From contig JAIXQA010000001.1 in NCBI GenBank assembly GCA_027485915.1, positions 62,001 to 126,000 of the forward strand: a stretch of DNA of 64,000 nucleotides. Reading direction: 5' to 3'. The notes below the pieces were generated by a model. It was given only the letters and a program-made list of their open reading frames with translations. It was not told where the DNA came from and did no database searches. The position numbers and the translations under genes are program-made. This document shows, piece by piece, positions 52,914 through 63,209 of this stretch; the stretch's first letter is position 1; every line of letters starts with the position of its first letter. This DNA is from Alphaproteobacteria bacterium. Its GTDB lineage: Bacteria; Pseudomonadota; Alphaproteobacteria; Caulobacterales; Aquidulcibacteraceae.

Positions 52914-55088
52914 ATGACGACGAGACGGACATTACTGGCGGGCGCTGGTGCTTTTGCAGGGGCAGGTTTCGTCGGCTTTCAGCCCGTATTTGCGGCAACT
53001 CGGCCACCCGTCGCCCGTGTTGAACCCGTCGTAATGAGTCGCTTTGGCATCACGACAACCGATCCTTATCGCTGGATGGAGAATCCAAAGGACCCCGATT
53101 GGATGCCTTACGTCAAAGGGCAGGGGGCCTATGCGCGCCAGGTGCTGGATGCGATTCCCGGACGCTCTGCCCTCGAAAGGCGCATTGCAGGCCTATCTGG
53201 TGGTACTGAAGCTGTACGTGACATCCAGCGCGCCGGAGACAATTTGTTCTTGACGGTGCGCCCGGCAGGAGCAAGCACGATCCGCCTCGAAGTCAAAGGC
53301 CCGGATGGCGAACGCCGCGTCCTCTTGGATCCAAATTTGATGAAGGGCGAAGATGGGGTCCATATCTCGATTGACTGGTGGCGCGCCTCTCCAGACGGTG
53401 CGTATGTGGTTTATGGCTCCTCCCCCGCTGGCTCAGAGGAATCAGTTGGACGCATCATTCGAGTAGCCGATGGCGTCACCTTATCGGAAACATTTGAGCG
53501 GGCGTTGTTCGGACCCGCGTTGTGGCTGCCAGATTCTTCAGGTTTCTTTCTCAATCGGTTGTCAGACAAATCGGTGCCGGGCTCGCCAGAATATTTCATG
53601 AAGTCGGTGTGTTGGCTGCATAAATTGGGGGAAAATCCTAAGGATGATCTTATCGTCGCGACTTTTGGATTGAACAAAATTGTGGACCTGACTGAGGTCG
53701 AAATTCCGATCATCTTCCCGAGTGATGATTCAAGATTTGCACTCTTGCTTGGCGTTGACGGGGTGCGCCGAGAAGTTAGCATCTGGAGTGCCCCCCTCGA
53801 AGGGATATCGGTTGGCAGCCCAACTTGGACGAAGATTTGCGCACAAAATGATCGGATCACCGGATATGCGCTTTCAGGCTCGACACTTTATCTTGTCTCT
53901 GAGAAGGAAAGCCCACTGGGTCGGGTTGTGGCAATCAACCTTGAATCCCCGAGTTTGGCTAATGCCATGGAGGTCGTACCAGCCAGCAAAAACCCGATTG
54001 AAGGCATCGGCGTTGCCTCAGATGGGCTTTACATCCAGATCATGGACGGCGGCCCGCAAAGGCTTCGCCGGCTAAGCAAGCATGGCAAGCTTTCCGACAT
54101 TAGAATGCCTTTTGAAGCAGGCATTTACGCAATTTTCGGCAACGTAAACCGTGCGGGCATCGATATGGTGCTAGGGGGGTGGCTACAGCATCGGGCGATT
54201 TGGAACTATGAGCCAGAATCGGATCGGTTTTCTAACACCGGCCTTTCGCCTACACCCGACATTGATCTCTTTGCCTATGAGAGCAAACGCTTTCTCGCGA
54301 AAGCTAAAGACGGTGTTGAAATTCCCTATGTGATCATATCCGCAAAGAACGCGACCAAGCGTGGTCCCGCCCCATGTTTGGCCGATGCCTATGGTGCCTA
54401 CCAAATTTCGAACACGCCTTTCCTCAATCTGCGTATGCTGGCGATGATGGAACAAGGCGGCATCTTTATGTTCGCCAGCGTTCGAGGTGGTGGGGATTTT
54501 GGTAGGCCTTGGTACGAAGCGGGCAAGAAGGCCACCAAGTCCAATACTTGGAATGATTATATTGCCTGCTGTGAGGATATGATCTCCCGCGGCCTGACCA
54601 GTCCATCGAAGCTAACGATTAAAGGCACTTCCGCAGGTGGCATTGCAGTCGGTCGCGCTATGACAACGCGACCAGAGCTCTTTGCAGGCGTGATTTGTGA
54701 TGTGGGCTCCATGAATAGTTCACGGACCGAAGTCGAGCAGAATGGACCCGGCAATTTTCCAGAATTCGGCGACCCCTCGGTCGCTGAAGATTATCGTAAT
54801 CTCGTCGGGATGGACACGTATCTTAATGTGAAAGACGACATCGCCTATCCGGCTGTGATGGTGATCACGGGTGCGACGGATCCGCGAGTCGCCCCCTATC
54901 ATGGGGCCAAGCTTGCTGCCCGTCTGCAATCGCTACCTAAGCAAAAAAAGCCTGTGATCATGCGCGTCACGTTTGATGAGGGTCATGGCATCGGATCTAC
55001 TCGCGAACAGATTGACTCAAAATCGGCAGATGAGTTTGCCTTTACCCTCTGGCGTGCTGGGGTCGCGGGCTTCCAACCCCGCACGTAA
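52914..55088 (+). CDS. Tat-exported prolyl oligopeptidase-family peptidase (S9)
   Basis: A 724-residue protein. The N-terminus TTRRTLLAGAGAFAGAGFVG is a twin-arginine signal. A beta-propeller domain (about residues 110-440) precedes the alpha/beta hydrolase domain with catalytic Ser in IKGTSAGGIAVGRAM, Asp in TGATDPRVAPYHGAK and His in FDEGHGIGST. It cleaves proline-containing oligopeptides in the periplasm or outside. The start is moved from the track's 52848 to the ATG at 52914, which opens the Tat signal after GGGGTGG. It is divergent from prmC. Confidence 0.92.
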   Translation: MTTRRTLLAGAGAFAGAGFVGFQPVFAATRPPVARVEPVVMSRFGITTTDPYRWMENPKDPDWMPYVKGQGAYARQVLDAIPGRSALERRIAGLSGGTEAVRDIQRAGDNLFLTVRPAGASTIRLEVKGPDGERRVLLDPNLMKGEDGVHISIDWWRASPDGAYVVYGSSPAGSEESVGRIIRVADGVTLSETFERALFGPALWLPDSSGFFLNRLSDKSVPGSPEYFMKSVCWLHKLGENPKDDLIVATFGLNKIVDLTEVEIPIIFPSDDSRFALLLGVDGVRREVSIWSAPLEGISVGSPTWTKICAQNDRITGYALSGSTLYLVSEKESPLGRVVAINLESPSLANAMEVVPASKNPIEGIGVASDGLYIQIMDGGPQRLRRLSKHGKLSDIRMPFEAGIYAIFGNVNRAGIDMVLGGWLQHRAIWNYEPESDRFSNTGLSPTPDIDLFAYESKRFLAKAKDGVEIPYVIISAKNATKRGPAPCLADAYGAYQISNTPFLNLRMLAMMEQGGIFMFASVRGGGDFGRPWYEAGKKATKSNTWNDYIACCEDMISRGLTSPSKLTIKGTSAGGIAVGRAMTTRPELFAGVICDVGSMNSSRTEVEQNGPGNFPEFGDPSVAEDYRNLVGMDTYLNVKDDIAYPAVMVITGATDPRVAPYHGAKLAARLQSLPKQKKPVIMRVTFDEGHGIGSTREQIDSKSADEFAFTLWRAGVAGFQPRT

Positions 55089-55149
55089 GCCGCTTATCCG
55101 ATCCTGCAATCAAGTTTTGTGGACTGCACTTTTTTCACCCCGACCCCTG

Positions 55150-55178
55150 TTGACACGCAGGGACACCATCCCTACCTG
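55150..55178 (+). promoter_or_regulatory. Possible groESL promoter
   Basis: TTGACA at 55150-55155 is a perfect -35 box; a 17-base spacer leads to TACCTG, a weak -10. It sits just upstream of the CIRCE operator, as expected for a repressed heat shock promoter. A heat-shock sigma promoter overlapping this region is also possible. Confidence 0.45.
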
Positions 55179-55187
55179 CACCCTGTG

Positions 55188-55214
55188 TTAGCAGTCGGGC
55201 ATGGTGAGTGCTAA
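55188..55214. promoter_or_regulatory. CIRCE operator (HrcA site)
   Basis: TTAGCAGTC-N9-GAGTGCTAA matches the CIRCE consensus TTAGCACTC-N9-GAGTGCTAA with one mismatch in the left arm and the exact nine-base spacer. It lies 72 bases ahead of groES. HrcA repressor, encoded elsewhere, should bind here and be released on heat shock. Confidence 0.93.
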
Positions 55215-55285
55215 AGCACGTCGCCTGTCCGACTGGACGACACTGATTTTCTGAAACCTGACAATCCTCAAAGGGAGCAAGTCAA

Positions 55286-55576
55286 ATGGCATTTCGTCCG
55301 CTTGGCGATCGCGTGCTGGTAAAGCGCGTTGAAGAAGAAACCAAAACCAAAGGCGGGATCATCATCCCAGACACCGCTAAAGAAAAGCCACAAGAAGGCG
55401 AAATCGTAGCGGTTGGCCCTGGTGCCCGCGACGAAGATGGCGACCGTATCGCAATGGACTTGAAAGTCGGCGACCGCATCTTGTTCGGCAAATGGTCTGG
55501 CACGGAAGTGAAGATCGACGGCGATGACCTTCTGATCATGAAGGAAAGCGACGTCATGGGCGTCCTCGAATCCTAA
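55286..55576 (+). CDS. groES: Co-chaperonin GroES
   Basis: A 96-residue co-chaperonin that caps the GroEL ring. [36 protein letters not shown] (in parts) includes the mobile loop, and the C-terminus is [15 protein letters not shown]-like ([15 protein letters not shown]). The length is typical. A CIRCE site precedes it and groEL follows after 36 bases. Confidence 0.98.
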   Translation: MAFRPLGDRVLVKRVEEETKTKGGIIIPDTAKEKPQEGEIVAVGPGARDEDGDRIAMDLKVGDRILFGKWSGTEVKIDGDDLLIMKESDVMGVLES

Positions 55577-55600
55577 TCGTCCCCTTTTTCTAAAACTTGA

Positions 55601-57415
<1,815 letters not shown>

Positions 57416-57444
57416 CCTGTTTCTCCAGTTTCAGATGCAATTGA

Positions 57445-57477
57445 GCGCGGTCCGGCAACGGGCCGCGCTTTTCGTTT
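57445..57477 (+). terminator. Rho-independent terminator of groESL
   Basis: A 9-bp stem GCGCGGTCC / GGGCCGCGC (one wobble) with loop GGCAAC is followed by TTTTCGTTT. It lies beyond the 76-bp repeats, so the repeats should be part of the groESL transcript's 3' end. Confidence 0.87.
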
Positions 57478-57554
57478 GGCTTCGAAAAGCAGGCCAAAGG
57501 TCAATGAATCCAAGTTGGCCCAAAGGCTTGTATTTGCCACCTGTCTGATTACCA

Positions 57555-58070
57555 ATGGGGCTTCTGCCCGATGACTTCCGTTTTATAGGCAATATTTTGA
57601 ACCCCACCCTCTATCAAGCCCTTGTTTATGTTCATATCTTGGGCGTTATCCTATTGGCTGGTAACATCACGATTACGGCTTTTTGGAAAGTGTTGGCAGA
57701 TATGACCAAGGACGCCAAACAGATTGCCTTTGCCAATCGCGCTGTAATCATCGCCGATTGGTTATTCACTTTGCCGGGTATTGTGCTGACCCTTGTAGGT
57801 GGCATTGGGATTTCAATGATTGGGCAGTGGCCGCTCTTTGAGGTATCTTGGCTCAGTTGGAGCCTATTCTGGTTTGTTGTAGCGGGGTTGATTTGGATGA
57901 TCTTCTTGATCCCGCTCCAAGTCCGCCAAAACCGGGCGGCAAAGCTGTTTGCGGAAACGGGCGACATCCCCGATAGTTATTGGCGCGATGCAACGTGGTG
58001 GATAACCATCGGTTTGATTGCGACCATACCTTTATTGATCATTCTCTATCTGATGGTGTTTAAGCCGTAA
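57555..58070 (+). CDS. DUF2269 membrane protein
   Basis: A 171-residue protein with four likely membrane helices. ALVYVHILGVILLAGNITITAFWK near the start, ADWLFTLPGIVLTLVGGIG in the middle and SLFWFVVAGLIWMIFLIPLQ fit the DUF2269 family. The function is unknown. The ATG at 57555 is accepted, though a shorter start inside the first 15 residues is possible. Confidence 0.8.
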   Translation: MGLLPDDFRFIGNILNPTLYQALVYVHILGVILLAGNITITAFWKVLADMTKDAKQIAFANRAVIIADWLFTLPGIVLTLVGGIGISMIGQWPLFEVSWLSWSLFWFVVAGLIWMIFLIPLQVRQNRAAKLFAETGDIPDSYWRDATWWITIGLIATIPLLIILYLMVFKP

Positions 58071-58185
58071 CGGGCCCACTTTTTCTAACAAAATGACGGG
58101 CCTTGACGCGTGCCCGCGCAAAGCTGCTGTCTTTGCAAACAGCTCCAATCCAGTTAGGTCTGCCTAGGTTCAGGGAGCGATACAC

Positions 58186-58575
58186 ATGAAAATAATTCCG
58201 CGCATCCTCATCTTTGTTTTGGGGGTCTTTAATCTCGTCATTGGGCTGGGATTTCTCTTGCAACCTGCCAAACTTGGGGCTGCCTTCTTTTTGTCGCCGG
58301 TTGGCAGCCAAGGGCTTGCGACGCTGCGCGCTGACTTTACTGGCTTCTTCATTGGTGCGTCTATGTTTGCACTTTATGGTGCCTGGAAGATGCGGGCGGA
58401 TGCCCTCTTGGTGCCGATTGTGATGTTGGGCCTCGCGCTCATGGGGCGCCTAGTCAGCTTGGCTTTCGATGGTATGGCACCGACGGCTCTGGCACCCATG
58501 GTGGTCGAAACCGTGATGTTAGCGATCCTATTCTTCGGCTATCGCGTTTTCCAGCCTGCTCGCCCATCAGCATGA
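58186..58575 (+). CDS. DUF4345-like membrane protein
   Basis: A 129-residue protein with four membrane helices. FNLVIGLGFLLQPAKLGAAF, LRADFTGFFIGASMFALYGAWKMR and MGRLVSLAFDGM resemble the DUF4345 family (ADF.g.F...g...l.g). The role is unknown. A terminator follows the stop. Confidence 0.75.
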   Translation: MKIIPRILIFVLGVFNLVIGLGFLLQPAKLGAAFFLSPVGSQGLATLRADFTGFFIGASMFALYGAWKMRADALLVPIVMLGLALMGRLVSLAFDGMAPTALAPMVVETVMLAILFFGYRVFQPARPSA

Positions 58576-58582
58576 GGGTTAT

Positions 58583-58624
58583 CACCCTGTCAGCCTAGAC
58601 AGGCTGACGGTGGGATAGTTTCTC
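58583..58624 (+). terminator. Probable terminator after the DUF4345-like gene
   Basis: An 8-bp stem GTCAGCCT / AGGCTGAC, loop AGAC, is extended by CACC/GGTG across a two-base bulge. A moderately T-rich tail (TAGTTTCTCGTT) follows. Confidence 0.7.
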
Positions 58625-58685
58625 GTTCATCCTCACCCGTCTCGGTGCATGCCAATCTTGGCGCATTGACCGAGGTAGGACACAG

Positions 58686-59036
58686 ATGAAACCAGAAGAA
58701 AGATTTCAATTAGATTGCGCACGGGCACGCTTTGCCTGTGACGCCGCAGCCTTTGCACTAGGCGTCAGAGCAGATCTTTTGGTGCCCGATCGCGGCACAG
58801 CCCAGCATGCCTTTGCGCGCCAAGTCGCGATGTATTTGACCCATATTGCGTTTGGGATGAGCTTGCACCGCGTCGCGGTGGCTTTTGGACGAGACCGTTC
58901 AACCGTCGCCTATGCATGCCATCTGATCGAGGACCGCCGCGATGATGCAAAGGTGGATGACATGCTCGATCAGCTCGAGGCCGCGCTGCGCGCCGCTCCA
59001 CCTCCACGCCTTATCTTCGATAAAGAGGCAGCCTAA
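58686..59036 (+). CDS. Stand-alone DnaA domain IV-like DNA-binding protein
   Basis: A 116-residue protein that is essentially the DNA-binding domain of DnaA. VRADLLVPDRGTAQHAFARQVAMYL aligns with the first helices of domain IV, and FGRDRSTVAYACHLIEDRRDD with the DnaA signature GRDHTTVLHACRKIE. There is no AAA+ domain. It may bind DnaA-box-like sites and influence replication or transcription; this is inference. GTAGGACACAG precedes the ATG. It is convergent with sufE and their stops overlap. Confidence 0.87.
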   Translation: MKPEERFQLDCARARFACDAAAFALGVRADLLVPDRGTAQHAFARQVAMYLTHIAFGMSLHRVAVAFGRDRSTVAYACHLIEDRRDDAKVDDMLDQLEAALRAAPPPRLIFDKEAA

Positions 59037-59464
59037 GTTTGCAAGCCTGCCTGGGCGTCACGGGCCACATCCTGTATGCGCAGGGCCATCGCCTTAAGTC
59101 CATTTGATCTTTGTGGCGTGAGCGCATCGCCGAGCCCCAAGGCTTGAAAAGCGGCTTGCGCATCCAGCGCGAGAATTTCATTGGGCTGGCGACCCGAATA
59201 GAGCCGAACTAAGATCGCCAAGAGGCCCTGAACAATGGCTGCGTCTGACTGGCCCCGGAACTCAATCAGACCAGTCTGAGTATCTGTCGACGAAACAAGC
59301 CAAACTTGGCTGGCACATCCGCGTACTTTTGCAACCTCAACCCGTTCGCCCTCTTCTAAAGCCGGCAAAGTGCGCCCAAGATCTATGACATAGCGATAAC
59401 GCTCCTCCCAATCGTCGAGAAAGGAGAATTCTTCAATGAGTTCATCAAGCCGCGGGTCACTCAT
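59033..59464 (-). CDS. sufE: SufE sulphur-acceptor protein
   Basis: A 143-residue protein that takes persulphide sulphur from SufS for Fe-S cluster assembly. The active Cys is in KVRGCASQVWLV. The N-terminal LDELIEEFSFLDDWEERYRYVIDLGR is characteristic. I begin at the ATG giving MSDPRLDEL; Met two codons earlier or the track's 59509 would overlap the upstream gene's end. No other suf genes are in the window. Confidence 0.93.
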   Translation of the reverse strand: MSDPRLDELIEEFSFLDDWEERYRYVIDLGRTLPALEEGERVEVAKVRGCASQVWLVSSTDTQTGLIEFRGQSDAAIVQGLLAILVRLYSGRQPNEILALDAQAAFQALGLGDALTPQRSNGLKAMALRIQDVARDAQAGLQT

Positions 59465-59471
59465 AAGCATG

Positions 59472-60563
59472 TCAGCGAACGGTCTTGGCAATGCATTTGG
59501 CAATTTCACCTAAAGGATGTTCAGCCAAACAGAAGGAACGCTCATAGGGCTGTTTGGTGGCTGCATTGCACATCTGCATATTCAGGCGCGAGGAATTCAC
59601 ACAGCTTACAAGGCGGGGATCGCGCATAAGGGCTTCCGTATCTTCTTTACGATCTGCTGGGCCGCCGATAGCTGACAAGGCGGCCAGTGAAACCATCCGA
59701 TCGATCGGTGACCAGGCGCGTATCGGCTCAGCCCAGGTTACATTATCGCGTGTAGACTGATTTGTAAGCCGCACATGACGCTGGATCGATAGGGCACGCA
59801 AATGTGTCGTTTGAGGTGTTAAAATTGGTTCGGGCAGCGCTGATAAAGTGATGGCGGCATCCGCTGCTGGCACCGGGGCAACAAGGGTACGCAACGCCGC
59901 GTTGCGGGCTTTGGAATCCGCTGTGCTGACTTTTGCCCAGGCATATTTCTGCCAATCATAGGCGGCTTGCTTAAAAGCATCGCCTTCTTCTTGGATCTTT
60001 GTGGCGTCTGCCAGCAATGCCCGCGCGGCGATTTGAGCGGCTTGTTCGCCGCCGGGTAGGCTGCGTGCAAAGGCGATCTCGCTGCGCAATTTGGCGATCA
60101 AGGCGTCGCGGCCCATGCGGGCCTCTAGGTTGCGGACTTCGCTGACAAACTCATCCTGTGTCGCGGCCCAAGCGGCTCCATAGGCAATTATCCCCAATGC
60201 GAGGCGATCGGAGTTCAGGTGTCTCGCAATGCGTTCTGTGGATATAGTCAAGGCACGCCCTGTGGTGACAGAGGACACGTTGAGCGCTTCAACATCGGCT
60301 GCATAGGCCGCATATAGGGCTGCATGAGCGCCCAATGTGTTGGCACCTGCGGGAATAACTAGACCTGCTGGGACAGCGGGCGCCACCACCACCTTAGTAG
60401 TTGGTACTTTCTTGGCAGGTGCTTTGCGGGCAGGGGCCTTTTTGGCGTTGGACTTAGTTGCGCTCGCTTTAGGACGTTGTTGCGCCGAGGCATCCACGCT
60501 CATGGCCAGACCTGCGCTGACAAACAGGGTCGCAACCGCATATGCGAGCCACTTTTTGCTCAT
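59472..60563 (-). CDS. Exported protein with Lys/Ala/Pro-rich N-terminus
   Basis: A 363-residue protein I do not recognise. The signal peptide is residues 1 to about 28 (ending SVDASAQQ). It is followed by a basic repeat-like stretch with KKAPARKAPAKKVPTTKV, then a helical domain with ARALTIST-like and EFVSEVRNLEARMGRDALIAKL text. The C-terminus has four Cys (RLVSCVNSSRLNMQMC, SFCLAEHPLGEIAKC). AGGAG six bases before the second ATG supports starting at 60563. It is seven bases upstream of sufE on the minus strand. Confidence 0.8.
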   Translation of the reverse strand: MSKKWLAYAVATLFVSAGLAMSVDASAQQRPKASATKSNAKKAPARKAPAKKVPTTKVVVAPAVPAGLVIPAGANTLGAHAALYAAYAADVEALNVSSVTTGRALTISTERIARHLNSDRLALGIIAYGAAWAATQDEFVSEVRNLEARMGRDALIAKLRSEIAFARSLPGGEQAAQIAARALLADATKIQEEGDAFKQAAYDWQKYAWAKVSTADSKARNAALRTLVAPVPAADAAITLSALPEPILTPQTTHLRALSIQRHVRLTNQSTRDNVTWAEPIRAWSPIDRMVSLAALSAIGGPADRKEDTEALMRDPRLVSCVNSSRLNMQMCNAATKQPYERSFCLAEHPLGEIAKCIAKTVR

Positions 60564-60710
60564 ATCCATCTCCTATCGGCACCCCTCAGCCTGCACTTAC
60601 ACCTTATGCCAGAGGGTGTCTGAATAAATCACAACCACGATCACGCAAAAATTCCTAAACTTCACCAGCCACGCGAACTTAGGCGACTTTCCAATGGGCA
60701 TCGGTTAGAA

Positions 60711-62084
60711 GTGTGTGTGGACGCGACCCAACACTCAGATTTGGCTGATTCCAAAGTCGGCGAGAAGGCTTGGTCTGTATCTGACCGACCGCTAACCGCT
60801 GCGCAATGGGCCAGTGGCAGCAGCGCAGCGTTGGCAGCCTTGGCCGTGCTTTATGCCATCTCGCTCGGCGAACCAAGGTTGATTTTTGGGCTATCCTGCG
60901 TTGCAGCTTGTACTCTGGCAGCCTTTCTGGTTGCCTCATACACAAGTCAAGCGCGGCAGGCGGTGGTCATTCCAGTGTTGTGGGCCGGTGCTGCTTTGGG
61001 CCTGGGCAGCTTAGAAGGTGGTGCAGCTGGTCTTGCCTTTGCGGCTGTGATTTGGCCATTGCTGGCGTCTGGTGCAGCCGGTGTCTCGGTGATCAATGGC
61101 ATAACAGCTTCAGTTTGCGTAGCAGGCGCCCTGATGGTTGTGACACCCCTCTTGCCCGCGGGCCCAAGCTTTGCGCCAGCTTCCTGGGTGCCATTTATTC
61201 CCAAGCTTTTGGCGTTCTGGGTAAGTGCTGCTCTAGCATGGGCCATTTGTGCCCGCACGGGTGGGGTCATTGAGAAAGTTCGTCAGGCATCTCGCGAACA
61301 GGCAAAACAAGCCTTTGACAGTCGCGACGCCGCCCAAGCTGAGACCCGAATTGCGCAGGCCGAAACCCAAGATCGCGCTAGATTTATGGCGGAAATGAGT
61401 CACGAAATTCGTACGCCTCTCAATGCGATACTGGGCTTTGCTGATACAATGCGTGAAGGTGTGTTTGGCCCGCTCCCAAAGGGCTATGAAGATTATCCAG
61501 GCCTGATCCACACCAGCGGCAGCCACTTGCTCGACCTCGTCTCTGACCTGCTCGACATCTCGAAAATCGAAGCTGGTCGCTATGAAGTACGTTTGGAAGA
61601 CATTCGTCTCGACCAGTTTTTGTTTGAAGCAATTGCGTTGTCGAGTGGCGCAGCGCGCTCTGCCGGCGTGCAGATCCGGCATGAGGTTGGCCCACCCGTG
61701 ACGGTGCGCGGCGACGCCCGTGCGATGCGCCAAATTGCTTTCAACCTGCTTTCAAATGCCATCAAGTTCACGCCGAAAGACGGCTCGGTCACGCTTCGCA
61801 TTCGCCCTGATCGTTTAACCAAACAAGCCTGTTTGGAAATTGAGGATGATGGAGCTGGTATCAGTCCTGCAGACCTTGCCCGTATTGGTCAGCCTTGGGC
61901 GCAGGGCGACAATCAGAGCCGCGCGAATAGCCGCGTGGTCCGTAGCTCTGGTTTGGGCTTAGCGGTCGTGAAGCGCTTGACCGAATTGCTAGGCGGCCGG
62001 TTCTGGCTTGAGAGCACATTGGGCAAAGGTACGATTGCAAAAGTCAGTTTGCCTTATGCCGACCTAGAGGCTCCATCAGCCTAA
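60711..62084 (+). CDS. Membrane histidine kinase of the PleC/DivJ type
   Basis: A 457-residue kinase. About six membrane helices lie between residues 35 and 180. A coiled-coil (about 187-222) leads to the phosphoacceptor His231 in RFMAEMSHEIRTPLNAILGFADTM, the HisKA type shared with PleC and DivJ. The HATPase domain has QIAFNLLSNAIKFTPKDG and SSGLGLAVVKRLTELLGG. No response regulator is adjacent. The start is a GTG, either 60711 or two codons later. It is divergent from the exported-protein gene. Confidence 0.9.
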   Translation: MCVDATQHSDLADSKVGEKAWSVSDRPLTAAQWASGSSAALAALAVLYAISLGEPRLIFGLSCVAACTLAAFLVASYTSQARQAVVIPVLWAGAALGLGSLEGGAAGLAFAAVIWPLLASGAAGVSVINGITASVCVAGALMVVTPLLPAGPSFAPASWVPFIPKLLAFWVSAALAWAICARTGGVIEKVRQASREQAKQAFDSRDAAQAETRIAQAETQDRARFMAEMSHEIRTPLNAILGFADTMREGVFGPLPKGYEDYPGLIHTSGSHLLDLVSDLLDISKIEAGRYEVRLEDIRLDQFLFEAIALSSGAARSAGVQIRHEVGPPVTVRGDARAMRQIAFNLLSNAIKFTPKDGSVTLRIRPDRLTKQACLEIEDDGAGISPADLARIGQPWAQGDNQSRANSRVVRSSGLGLAVVKRLTELLGGRFWLESTLGKGTIAKVSLPYADLEAPSA

Positions 62085-62385
62085 ACGAAGCCTATTCCAA
62101 GTGGCCGGGCCCAATCCACACAGCAAATCGTAGCGGTGACGCCCATTTTTGTGTGTCAAACCGCTTTGGCTCGATATTGGTTAAATGGATATCGTGACCG
62201 TTCTGGCACGCAACAACTCTGCCTTGGGGCATTTCAATTGAGCAAAGATGTTCGATTTGGGGATATTTGCTTTTGTACATGCACATCCATCATAAACCCT
62301 GCGCAAAGTATTGTAGGAATTTGACTATTTTCTGCCACTGAAGTATTTAAAAATGAGAATTATTAGTATTATGGTGGGAATCTCG

Positions 62386-63129
62386 ATGGTTGACGTAGAA
62401 TTGGAAGCACGGCTTGAGCGTGAGCGTGCGTTTCATAATGATCGTTATGAAGAGGGCGATAGTCGAGAAGCCCAGATGAAATATTATTGGGCGATTGAAG
62501 AGGGAGCTGCAAGGTATACTCAAAAAGTGATGGATAGCTCTGTCGGCAAAGATGTTTTGGAATATGGATGCGGAAATAGCCACATGGCCAGTCGACTTGG
62601 CCAGCAGGCGCGGACAGTTAAGTGCATTGATATTTCTGATACTGTTATCCAGCGGGCTAACGACTCAAATACGCATGAAAACGTAGAGTATCAGGTCATG
62701 GACGCCATGAATATGACCTATGCCGATGGCAGCTTTGACTTAGTATTCGGTAGCGGCATCATTCACCACCTCGACACAGATCTTGCCTGCAGCGAAATAG
62801 CGCGCGTAATCCGCAGTGGCGGCAAAGCGACTTTCTGGGAGCCCTTGGGCCTGAACCCTGCGATCAATTTATATCGTGTCATGACGCCATCAGCGAGAAC
62901 ACCTGACGAGCACCCTTTGTTGCCAGCCGACTTCAAAATTATGCGTCGTTATTTTAAGTCGATCGAAGTTGAGTATTTTGGTCTGGTCACACTTGTTGCC
63001 GTTCCGTTTCGAAACAGTAGCTTTGGGGCTGGTTTCTTGGCATTCTGCAAAAAAGTCGACCAGTTTATGTTCCAAATCCCCGGTTTCAAATGGATGGCTT
63101 GGTATAGCTTGTATACTTGCTACAAATGA
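62386..63129 (+). CDS. SAM-dependent methyltransferase, AT-richer than neighbours
   Basis: A 247-residue class I methyltransferase. The SAM motif is VLEYGCGNSHMASRLGQQA, and ADGSFDLVFGSGIIHHLDTD resembles methyltransferase-11 family motif II. The target is unknown; similar proteins often modify surface sugars or secondary metabolites. Two 60-base stretches I counted were 50% and 42% GC, against 62% in the kinase gene before it. GGTGGGA precedes the ATG at 62386, which I prefer over 62353. Confidence 0.82.
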   Translation: MVDVELEARLERERAFHNDRYEEGDSREAQMKYYWAIEEGAARYTQKVMDSSVGKDVLEYGCGNSHMASRLGQQARTVKCIDISDTVIQRANDSNTHENVEYQVMDAMNMTYADGSFDLVFGSGIIHHLDTDLACSEIARVIRSGGKATFWEPLGLNPAINLYRVMTPSARTPDEHPLLPADFKIMRRYFKSIEVEYFGLVTLVAVPFRNSSFGAGFLAFCKKVDQFMFQIPGFKWMAWYSLYTCYK

Positions 63130-63209
63130 GCCACGAAAGAAATAGACAGTCTTTCCAAGTTTTTGTGTTCTTCGAGTAATGTTGTAGTCCGCCGATGTAA
63201 CGGCAGTCC

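Noticed and set aside
62092-62286. 64-codon minus-strand ORF between the kinase and methyltransferase genes
   Set aside because: The translation looks protein-like, but no clear ribosome site is present and no family was recognised. It could be a gene remnant; the evidence is too weak to list as a gene.
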